Positions 1-5,200 of a stretch of 6,369 nt of DNA are shown piece by piece. Numbering within the stretch: the stretch's first letter is position 1; the number at the start of each line of letters is the position of its first letter. A model generated the notes under the pieces. That model searched no databases. It was not told the origin of the DNA and saw nothing but the letters and a program-made list of their open reading frames with translations. The translations under genes were made by a program, and so were the position numbers. The stretch is from Verrucomicrobiales bacterium (lineage in GTDB: Bacteria; Verrucomicrobiota; Verrucomicrobiia; Limisphaerales; UBA9464), in NCBI GenBank assembly GCA_003445095.1, contig DLVS01000370.1:1-6369 (forward strand), written 5' to 3'.

Positions 1-102
1 ATTCAGCGCCTCAACGCTCGCGAGGTCGTCTAGAATTCGGCGCTCCTCATCCAGCGGCTCTGTCTGAAAATCAGTGATGACTACCTTCGCCCGCTTCCTC
101 AC
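1..102 (-). CDS. D-isomer-specific 2-hydroxyacid dehydrogenase, N-terminal fragment (cut by window edge)
   Basis: Reading leftwards from a GTG at 102-100, an open frame of 34 codons runs off the window. It begins VRKRAKVVITDFQ and continues through LDEERRILDDLASVEALN. The KVVITDF strand followed by an acidic ERxIL helix is the usual opening of the substrate-binding domain in D-isomer-specific 2-hydroxyacid dehydrogenases (the phosphoglycerate dehydrogenase / CtBP-like superfamily), which reduce 2-keto acids or oxidise 2-hydroxy acids with NAD(P). An AGGG sits about 8 bases before the GTG as a ribosome site; a second in-frame GTG at 111-109 is an alternative start. The NAD-binding Rossmann motif and catalytic Arg/Glu/His lie outside the window, so substrate cannot be inferred. 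The gene diverges from the membrane-protein gene that starts at 239. Family recognition rests on a short segment only. Confidence 0.62.
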   Translation of the reverse strand, partial: MRKRAKVVITDFQTEPLDEERRILDDLASVEALN

Positions 103-238
103 GCCCGCCACCCTGGGAGAAAGGCTGCTTCATATCAACGAAGGTCTGAGGTCGTCGAAGGGCGAACCAGGCCGCATTGAAGCGCGGCATTCCGCTTGTT
201 GCCGAGGCTTTCGCCCGACTAATCTGCCAACTCACCTC

Positions 239-790
239 GTGAAAAAGCAGCCTCCGGCCCGTGCCTCTGTGCCGCCCGCCCCCGCACCTTCTCCCGCCGA
301 GCGGACCAGCGGTGAGATTACCTTCGTCAGCCGGCGGCACCTGCGGTTCGGCTGGCTGGCGTTGCTGGTGTTTTTAGTGCTCGGAGCGGTGTTGGAGGCG
401 CTGCACGCGTTCAAAGTGCCGGCCTACCTGAACGTAACCAACAGCACACGCCGACTAATGTGGAGCCTGGCACACGCCCATGGGACCTTGTTAGCCCTGG
501 TGAACCTGGCTTTTGCGGCCAGCCTTAGCCTGATGCCGGACTGGAAGGCGCACTGGCGGGATATCGCTTCCGTCGGCCTGATCGGAGCGAGCCTCCTGCT
601 GCCGACGGGGTTTTTCCTCGGTGGAATGACAGTGCATGGCGGGGATCCCGGAGTGGGAATTCTACTGGTCCCCTTGGGGGCGGCATTGCTATTCGGGTCC
701 GTTCTCCTGGCGGGGCTCGCAGCAAACTCGGCATCCACCGGCGGGTCCCAAAAGGGCAGCGTCCGAAAGCAGAAAGATCTCCCCCAATGA
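239..790 (+). CDS. Small four-helix integral membrane protein, function unknown
   Basis: This is a 183-residue protein if started at GTG 239. The frame is open back to 74, but that extension would overlap the divergent dehydrogenase gene and encodes a low-quality Arg/Cys-rich stretch, so I prefer the GTG; no good ribosome site decides it. After a Pro/Ala-rich N-terminal tail (residues 1-24) come four hydrophobic segments near residues 37-57, 75-97, 109-129 and 139-161, then a polar Lys-rich C-terminus. A His-rich motif, LAHAHG, opens helix 2 (residues 77-82), another His lies at the end of helix 1 (HAF), and FFLGGMTVHGGDPG follows helix 3. The conserved-looking histidines could bind metal or heme, but that is speculation. 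There is no CXXCH motif and no cysteine. I recall similar unnamed membrane proteins in planctomycetes and verrucomicrobia. It lies 136 bases upstream of the octaheme cytochrome gene on the same strand, so co-transcription is possible. Confidence 0.7.
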   Translation: MKKQPPARASVPPAPAPSPAERTSGEITFVSRRHLRFGWLALLVFLVLGAVLEALHAFKVPAYLNVTNSTRRLMWSLAHAHGTLLALVNLAFAASLSLMPDWKAHWRDIASVGLIGASLLLPTGFFLGGMTVHGGDPGVGILLVPLGAALLFGSVLLAGLAANSASTGGSQKGSVRKQKDLPQ

Positions 791-926
791 CCGGCGGTCG
801 ACCTCCAGCACGAACTGTGCTCCGGCACAGGACGCACCCGGCCGTGCCGAGCGTAGGCGTTCACACCGACTCGACTCTCTTCGACCTGGTTGATTCCGGG
901 AGTTCCCGAGCCTGAGAGAAAATTCA

Positions 927-2891
927 ATGCGGGCCGAGGCGACCATCGTATTACTCGTTGTGGGCGGGGTCCTGGGCTTGCTGGCCTTCACGCTCCGGAA
1001 TTTCCGGCGACGCGCCGTGGGCCTGGCGGTGGTGGCTGTCGCGTTGGTCTCGTCCGCGATCTGGGTGTGGGAGACGAGGCGCCACAGCCGGGATCGTTCC
1101 TCGGCCCAACTCGCCGAGAAGCTTCCGCACATGGGTAGGCCGGGAGGCTATGTTTCTTCGGACCAATGTCAGTCCTGCCATCCCAGCCAGTACGCCAGTT
1201 GGCACGACAGTTACCACCGCACCATGACCCAGGTGGCGTCGCCCGCGACCGTGCTGGGTGACTTCAACAACGTGACGCTCGAGGTGGACGGCGAGAAATT
1301 TGTCCTGCAGCAGCGGGGCACGGAGTACTGGGTCGAGATGGTTGATCCGGATTGGCAGCACGACCAGGCGAAGGCACGGGCAGGCTGGCCCGGCTACACG
1401 CTGGCCGATCCCAGGAAGGCGCCGCGGATCTGGAAACGGATCGGGATGTTAACCGGGGCACACCATTTCCAGGCTTACTGGGTGCCGAGCATGTTCGGGA
1501 ATATGCAGTTCGCATTCCCTTTCGCATGGCTAATCCCGGAGCGCCGCTGGGTGCCTCGCAAGGATACGTTCATCCGCGACCCCGAAGCGAGATCGCCGAT
1601 CCAGAACTGGAACGTCAACTGCATCAAGTGTCATGCAACCGGGGGCCAACCCGGGCACGATCCGAAGACGAGAATCATGCACACGAGCGTGGGCGAACTG
1701 GGTATCGCCTGTGAAGCGTGCCACGGCCCCGCCCAGCAACACGTGCTGGCGAACCATAATCCGCTACAGCGCTATCTGGCCCACCGGGATGGGCGGGCGG
1801 ACCCGAGCATCGTCAATCCCAAACGACTTTCTCCCGTCGCGTCCACGCAAGTCTGCGGGCAATGCCACGGCATGAATTGGGTGCGGGACCCGGATCAATG
1901 GAGTCAGACGGGTTTCCCGTACCGGCCCGGTGATGACCTGGAGGCAACCACGCCACTGATCCGGCCAGCCCGATTCGACCATCAACCGTGGTTGCCCGAG
2001 GAACTCAAGCGCGACCAGTCCTTCCTCGAAGGCGCCTTCTGGCCCGACGGCCGAATCCGGGTGACCGGCCGCGAGTACAATGGCCTCATCGAAACCGCCT
2101 GCCATACCCGGGGAAATCTTACCTGCCTGTCCTGCCATTCCATTCATCAGAGCGATCCGGACGACCATCTGGCGGTCGGCATGGAAGGCAACCAGGCGTG
2201 CCTTCAATGCCACGAAAAAATTGGGCGGAACCTGGAGTCGCACACGCATCACGCTCCCGTCTCCACCGGCAGCCAATGTTATAACTGTCACATGCCTTAC
2301 GCGACCTATGGGTTGCTCAAGGCCGTGCGCAACCACTACATCGATAGTCCCAGCGTCAAGACCACCGTAGAAGCGGGACGCCCCAACGCCTGCAACCTGT
2401 GTCACTTGGACCAGTCGCTCGCGTGGTCAGCTCGGCATTTGACCGACTGGTACGGGGCGCCCTCCGCCCGATTGGCGACCGAGGACCAGACGACTTCCTC
2501 CGCCGTGCTGCTCCTCCTGCGTGGTAACGCGGCCCAACGAGCGCTCATCGCGGCAGCCCTAGGTTGGAAGCCGGCACGGGGTGCATCCGGAGAGCAATGG
2601 ATGGGCTATTACCTCATTGAGTTGTTGGACGATCCCTACGCCGCCGTGCGGCAGATCGCTTATCGATCCCTGCGCACACTACCCGGGTACAGCGACTATC
2701 GGTTCGACTATGTCGCCCCGAAGGCCGACCGCGACCGCGCGCGGGAACAGGCGCTGACAATCTGGAGCAGCACCAAAGTCGACAACGCGCGGGACACGGT
2801 CCTGTTGGATCCCGACGGCAAGATTCAGCGCGAACGATTCCGGCAATTCAAATCACAACGCGACGAGCACCGGATGGACCTGATCGAGTGA
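927..2891 (+). CDS. Membrane-anchored octaheme c-type cytochrome with C-terminal helical-repeat-like domain
   Basis: This 654-residue protein has eight CXXCH heme-attachment motifs, at residues 81-85, 232-236, 262-266, 310-314, 400-404, 425-429, 451-455 and 489-493. Two hydrophobic helices (about 6-22 and 31-48) flank an Arg-rich loop, RNFRRR. By the positive-inside rule that loop is cytoplasmic, which places the heme domain in the periplasm without a cleaved signal. The first heme is followed by WHDSYHRTM (residues 92-100) and later by GAHHFQAYW (177-185), signatures of the cytochrome c-552/c-554-like multiheme family (Pfam Cytochrom_C552/C554 type); these histidines are likely distal heme ligands. 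Residues about 556-585 (MGYYLIELLDDPYAAVRQIA) resemble a HEAT-type repeat. There is no CXXCK motif, so a classical NrfA active site is not evident; electron transfer or an unrecognised reductase role are both possible. ATG 927 has a GAGAG ribosome site at 914-918. The gene is preceded by a small membrane-protein gene and followed by hairpins. Confidence 0.9.
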   Translation: MRAEATIVLLVVGGVLGLLAFTLRNFRRRAVGLAVVAVALVSSAIWVWETRRHSRDRSSAQLAEKLPHMGRPGGYVSSDQCQSCHPSQYASWHDSYHRTMTQVASPATVLGDFNNVTLEVDGEKFVLQQRGTEYWVEMVDPDWQHDQAKARAGWPGYTLADPRKAPRIWKRIGMLTGAHHFQAYWVPSMFGNMQFAFPFAWLIPERRWVPRKDTFIRDPEARSPIQNWNVNCIKCHATGGQPGHDPKTRIMHTSVGELGIACEACHGPAQQHVLANHNPLQRYLAHRDGRADPSIVNPKRLSPVASTQVCGQCHGMNWVRDPDQWSQTGFPYRPGDDLEATTPLIRPARFDHQPWLPEELKRDQSFLEGAFWPDGRIRVTGREYNGLIETACHTRGNLTCLSCHSIHQSDPDDHLAVGMEGNQACLQCHEKIGRNLESHTHHAPVSTGSQCYNCHMPYATYGLLKAVRNHYIDSPSVKTTVEAGRPNACNLCHLDQSLAWSARHLTDWYGAPSARLATEDQTTSSAVLLLLRGNAAQRALIAAALGWKPARGASGEQWMGYYLIELLDDPYAAVRQIAYRSLRTLPGYSDYRFDYVAPKADRDRAREQALTIWSSTKVDNARDTVLLDPDGKIQRERFRQFKSQRDEHRMDLIE

Positions 2892-2911
2892 CCTGTCGGC
2901 AATTGGAGTCA

Positions 2912-2925
2912 CCGGAGAACTCCGG
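2912..2925 (+). repeat. Short GC hairpin just after the octaheme cytochrome stop codon
   Basis: CCGGAG (2912-2917) and CTCCGG (2920-2925) are perfect reverse complements separated by two bases; the practical RNA form is a 5-bp stem with a GAAC tetraloop. It lies 20 bases after the stop of the cytochrome gene. There is no following T-run, so it is not a canonical intrinsic terminator; it could protect the mRNA 3' end or be incidental. Confidence 0.35.
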
Positions 2926-2976
2926 AGTAGGTCAGGAATCCAAAAGCCGGGAAGCACCGGAGATCGATCGATCCGT

Positions 2977-3029
2977 TGGGACTCTTCGAGGGAATTACTT
3001 CTCGAAGAGACGGGCCGGACGAGGTCCCA
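2977..3029 (+). repeat. Nested inverted repeats in the spacer between octaheme cytochrome and PEP-CTERM genes
   Basis: The inner stem is a perfect 9-bp inverted repeat, CTCTTCGAG at 2982-2990 against CTCGAAGAG at 3001-3009, with a 10-base AT-rich loop. Outside it, TGGGAC (2977-2982) can pair with GTCCCA (3024-3029), with an unpaired GC-rich stretch on the 3' side; the two stems share base 2982, so they cannot both be complete. The structure is followed by ACTCAAAAAACT rather than a T-run. It lies about 90 bases after the cytochrome stop and 90 before the PEP-CTERM start. It could be a U-tract-less terminator, an attenuator or leader structure of the PEP-CTERM transcript, or a protein-binding palindrome. 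The rest of the 2892-3118 spacer holds no convincing gene. Confidence 0.5.
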
Positions 3030-3118
3030 CTCAAAAAACTCAGCAGATTCCGCTCGACACATTTTTCTGTTCTAGCAACTGTATGCGCAGCCCCACACAG
3101 TAACCCAATGAAAACGCG

Positions 3119-3661
3119 ATGAAACTCCTTGCTCTGGCCCTTGCGGCCGCTCCGTTCGCCAGCTCGATCTCTCTAAGCCAAGGCGTCTTTCTCCAAGCGG
3201 GTGAGTCTTATGTGTACCGTTTCGATGGATTCGAGAATCGAGTCCATTATTCGATGTCTGGACAACCTTACGCGCACTTTGATCTGCCGATTTATCCAGG
3301 ATCGGCACTGGCACCGAACGGAGCGTTACAGATCGAATTCTTCAACGATGACATTTCGGAGTCACCATTTTTCACTCGGACGCTGACTACCTTGTCCCTT
3401 CCATCGGATACCCAAATCGTCATCAACGATGCGTGGAACGACGTCCAAGGCGCGATCCGGTTCTCAATGCTCTCGGGCTCATTCGAGCTCGAACGAATGG
3501 TGCTGGCTATCGGAGTGACTGCTCCGGCCGGAGGGTTTGACCTCTACGGCGGACGGATTCAAATCACCTCGGTTCCCGAGCCGGGAACGGTGGCGCTGGC
3601 GGGCGTGGCGGTGGCCTTCGGAATCCTGGCAGGCTGGGGAAGTCGCCGCAGGACGGCTTGA
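3119..3661 (+). CDS. PEP-CTERM sorting-domain protein (exported, exosortase substrate)
   Basis: This 180-residue protein has a signal peptide at the N-terminus (MKLLALALAAAPFASS) and a tripartite PEP-CTERM sorting tail at the C-terminus: VPEPGT (152-157), a hydrophobic helix (about 158-172) and a terminal basic cluster, SRRR. Such tails are cut by a membrane exosortase (EpsH/XrtA family) and the protein is retained at the surface or released into exopolysaccharide matrix. The middle 130 residues look beta-rich with aromatic and Asp/Asn content, and match no family I recognise; they may be a carbohydrate-binding or matrix domain. Base composition is visibly more AT-rich than the flanking genes. 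The ribosome site is weak. An ATG at 3108 opens a four-codon frame (MKTR) whose stop overlaps this start. No exosortase gene is in the window, so it must be encoded elsewhere, as is normal for this family. Confidence 0.85.
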   Translation: MKLLALALAAAPFASSISLSQGVFLQAGESYVYRFDGFENRVHYSMSGQPYAHFDLPIYPGSALAPNGALQIEFFNDDISESPFFTRTLTTLSLPSDTQIVINDAWNDVQGAIRFSMLSGSFELERMVLAIGVTAPAGGFDLYGGRIQITSVPEPGTVALAGVAVAFGILAGWGSRRRTA

Positions 3662-3776
3662 ATTCCCCGGCCCGCACTCCGTTGAACGAAATGAAAGGAG
3701 CGGGAGCGGTTCGGCGCGTTCGCGGAACGTAAACGAAGCTTCCTCATTCAGGTAACTCCTGTTGACGGTTCTTTCC

Positions 3777-3810
3777 TTGATGAGACCGCGCGCTTCGGGC
3801 GTCTCATCAA
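3777..3810 (+). promoter_or_regulatory. Perfect 10-bp inverted repeat with cTTCGg loop immediately before the PSCyt1-type gene
   Basis: TTGATGAGAC (3777-3786) and GTCTCATCAA (3801-3810) are exact reverse complements. The 14-base centre contains cTTCGg (3793-3798), the classic very stable UUCG tetraloop with its C-G closing pair; G3790-C3800 and C3791-G3799 can extend the inner stem with small bulges. It ends two bases before ATG 3813. There is no T-run on either strand, so it may be a U-tract-less terminator of the PEP-CTERM transcript, a translation-blocking leader hairpin, or an operator. If translation instead starts at TTG 3762 or ATG 3780, the repeat lies inside the coding region. Confidence 0.5.
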
Positions 3811-3812
3811 CG

Positions 3813-4670
3813 ATGGAAGGAGTGCTTATCGCCGCGGGATTTAGCTGGCCCAATTTTCTCGGGCCGTTCCATGTGGTCATGTTGCATTACCCGATCGGTT
3901 TCTTGACGCTCGCAGTGGTACTTGAGCTGTGGGCGATTCGACGGCCGAGCGACGCGGCGCGGCAGGTGGTGGGACTGGTGTTGGGGCTGACGGTTTGGGT
4001 ATCATGGCTCGCGGTAGTGCTGGGCTTCCTGCAAGGCTTGCATGGTGAGTTCGATCCGCGAGTCCTCCTGATCCACAAGCTCTCTGGCCTCGCTGTTGCC
4101 ACGCTCGCCACGGTGACGTGGCTCCTCCACCGACGTCTCTATCCCAATCCCGATCGGCTCGCGCTTCGTCGGACGTATCACGGCTTGCTGCTCCTCAGCC
4201 TGGGTTTCTTAATGGTGGCCGGGCACCAAGGAGGCAGCCTGACCCACGGTTCGAAGTTTCTCACGGCGGGCGCGCCCCACAGCGTCAGTGGGCTGATCGG
4301 ACACGCGGAAGCGGCATCGTCAGCGTCGGTGAACGTTGGAACGCTCGTTCACGATCCATATTTGGAACACATCCAGCCCGTACTGGAGCGTAAGTGTTAT
4401 AGCTGTCACGGAGAGGAGAAGCAGAAGGGACACTTGCGACTCGACGTCCGAGAGTCGGCGCTGGCCACCAACGAAGATGGCAAGACCGCGATTGTTCCCG
4501 GCGACCCGATGCGCAGCGAAGCGGTTCGGTTAATCCTGCTGCCACGCGAGGATGAGGATGCCATGCCCCCGGAAGGTAAGGAGCCGCTGACGCCCGAGGA
4601 AACGCTGGCGGTGGTGCATTGGATTCAGGGTGGGGCCCCCTTTGGTGGAGTTCCCACTCCAGCGAAATAG
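3813..4670 (+). CDS. Four-helix membrane protein fused to PSCyt1-like (planctomycete) cytochrome c domain
   Basis: The protein is 285 residues from ATG 3813. Four membrane helices (about 21-41, 53-74, 86-105 and 121-137) form a DUF2231-like module that opens with FLGPFHVVMLHYPIGF, with histidines suited to heme or metal binding, and ends in GHQGGSLTHGSKFLT (137-151). A linker leads to a monoheme domain: HIQPVLERKCYSCHG with the heme site CYSCH at 195-199, GHLRLD (206-211), IVPGDPMRSE (227-236) and DEDAMPP (247-253), where Met251 is the probable distal ligand. This order matches the Pfam PSCyt1 pattern. PSCyt1 is often fused to PSD1/DUF1553 modules; here it stands alone with the membrane module, suggesting a quinol- or membrane-linked electron carrier rather than part of a large DUF1553 enzyme. 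The start is uncertain: TTG 3762 (302 residues, weak CAGG upstream) and ATG 3780 are in frame, but ATG 3813 gives the family-like N-terminus and follows the hairpin. It converges with the antitoxin/toxin remnant region. Confidence 0.85.
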   Translation: MEGVLIAAGFSWPNFLGPFHVVMLHYPIGFLTLAVVLELWAIRRPSDAARQVVGLVLGLTVWVSWLAVVLGFLQGLHGEFDPRVLLIHKLSGLAVATLATVTWLLHRRLYPNPDRLALRRTYHGLLLLSLGFLMVAGHQGGSLTHGSKFLTAGAPHSVSGLIGHAEAASSASVNVGTLVHDPYLEHIQPVLERKCYSCHGEEKQKGHLRLDVRESALATNEDGKTAIVPGDPMRSEAVRLILLPREDEDAMPPEGKEPLTPEETLAVVHWIQGGAPFGGVPTPAK

Positions 4671-4838
4671 CAGCGGGCCAACTGGTGCCAGTCCCCCGGC
4701 GAACGCAGGTTCATCGGCAACGGGTCGCCCAACCTGCTAGAAACGGGCGTGCGCCAAAGTGCGTCACCAATTCCGGCTCCAGCAGTTGGTCGCGCGTCTA
4801 ACCCGGCATTTCGCTCGCGAAAAAGCTCCGCACACCGG
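4671..4838 (-). pseudogene. Probable decayed VapC (PIN-domain) toxin remnant behind the antitoxin gene
   Basis: Type II loci of this antitoxin family normally carry a PIN-domain RNase (VapC) of about 130-150 codons directly downstream; here only 168 bases remain before the opposing cytochrome gene. In this stretch, minus-strand pieces resemble the end of VapC in shifting frames. CTGCTGGAGCCGGAATTGG then TGACGCAC (around 4781-4759) recalls the LLExxGxxGNLVTDAHLA segment. A later piece at 4721-4671 translates VADEPAFAGGLAPVGPL, recalling the STDxDFARFPGLRWxNPL ending. There is no intact frame, no N-terminal DxN/D motif and no start. I infer a toxin gene that lost its front half by deletion and frameshifts. 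The alignment is by eye; chance similarity is possible. Confidence 0.38.
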
Positions 4839-5078
4839 TCAGCATCCCTCCGCCACAGCCAACACTTCCGCGACATCGTCCAAACTGCCGACCAGGCAAC
4901 GCCCCAGGGAGACCGTGCGCGTTCGATACCGCTGGGCGCGACGCGGAGGTTGAGTCAACTCGCGCAGGCCGCGGCGAATCGCCTCATTCACCACTTCCTT
5001 CAAGCTGGTTCCGCGATCCCGCTGGATGCGTTCAAGCTGCACAGCTACGTCTTTATCGAGGGTCAATGTTGTTCTCAT
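4839..5078 (-). CDS. Ribbon-helix-helix antitoxin, VapB-like (type II toxin-antitoxin)
   Basis: This is a 79-residue protein. MRTTLTLD (1-8) is the DNA-contacting beta strand, helix A spans about 9-22 (DVAVQLERIQRDRG) and helix B about 25-39 (SLKEVVNEAIRRGLR), together giving the ribbon-helix-helix (CopG/Arc-type) fold that dimerises on DNA. The C-terminal tail YRTRTVSLGRCLVGSLDDVAEVLAVAEG is characteristic of the VapB family that neutralises PIN-domain RNases and would wrap the toxin active site. The length is normal and the gene looks intact, although it ends at EGC where relatives usually have EGE plus a few residues. ATG 5078 has no ribosome site; the predicted promoter puts transcription start within a few bases of it, implying leaderless translation. 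No intact toxin gene follows, only a short scar. It could still regulate its own promoter or neutralise VapC proteins encoded elsewhere. Confidence 0.85.
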   Translation of the reverse strand: MRTTLTLDKDVAVQLERIQRDRGTSLKEVVNEAIRRGLRELTQPPRRAQRYRTRTVSLGRCLVGSLDDVAEVLAVAEGC

Positions 5079-5080
5079 GT

Positions 5081-5115
5081 ATCAAGGCATACTGGTTGTG
5101 ATGTCTTGATGTCAA
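5081..5115 (-). promoter_or_regulatory. Antitoxin promoter overlapped by a 10-10-10 inverted-repeat operator
   Basis: On the minus strand TTGACA (5115-5110) is a consensus -35 box and TATGCC (5091-5086) a fair -10 box, spaced 18 bases. Overlapping them is an inverted repeat on the plus strand: ATCAAGGCAT (5081-5090), a 10-base spacer, then ATGTCTTGAT (5101-5110), matching at 9 of 10 pairs. The half-sites are two helical turns apart, suitable for a pair of ribbon-helix-helix dimers, and cover both promoter boxes. This is the expected layout for antitoxin autorepression. The start site would fall at about 5080-5078, at or next to the ATG. Confidence 0.62.
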
Positions 5116-5200
5116 CGGTCTGCCCGACGAAGAAATCCTTCGGCCACATAGGTCCTGCCCGTGCGTCACCTCCAGCTCAACGCCCCCTACCCCGGTCGAC

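Noticed and set aside
74..238. N-terminal extension of the membrane protein from ATG 74
   Set aside because: It overlaps the divergent dehydrogenase start and its Arg/Cys-rich translation does not look like a real N-terminus.
1764..2405. Minus-strand open frame of 213 codons inside the octaheme cytochrome gene
   Set aside because: It is entirely antisense to a gene with five of the eight heme motifs in this stretch; GC-rich third positions explain the open frame.
2962..2973. GATCGATCGATC palindrome
   Set aside because: Three tandem GATC units make a self-complementary 12-mer, but with no other context it is likely chance.
2888..3103. Possible small plus-strand gene (71 codons from GTG) after the octaheme cytochrome
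   Set aside because: It has no ribosome site, no recognisable sequence character, and much of it is made of the inverted repeats.
4646..4661. TGGAGT-TCCC-ACTCCA hairpin at the 3' end of the PSCyt1-type gene as a terminator
   Set aside because: It is a 6-bp stem inside the coding region without a T-run on either side; possibly incidental.
4625..4876. Minus-strand frame of 83 codons overlapping the antitoxin end, as a replacement toxin gene
   Set aside because: Its translation has no PIN-domain motifs and begins inside the antitoxin in another frame; the remnant interpretation fits better.
5128..5142. CGAAG-AAATC-CTTCG hairpin after the Ldh2 gene as a terminator
   Set aside because: The stem is only 5 bp with no T-run on either strand; too weak to call.
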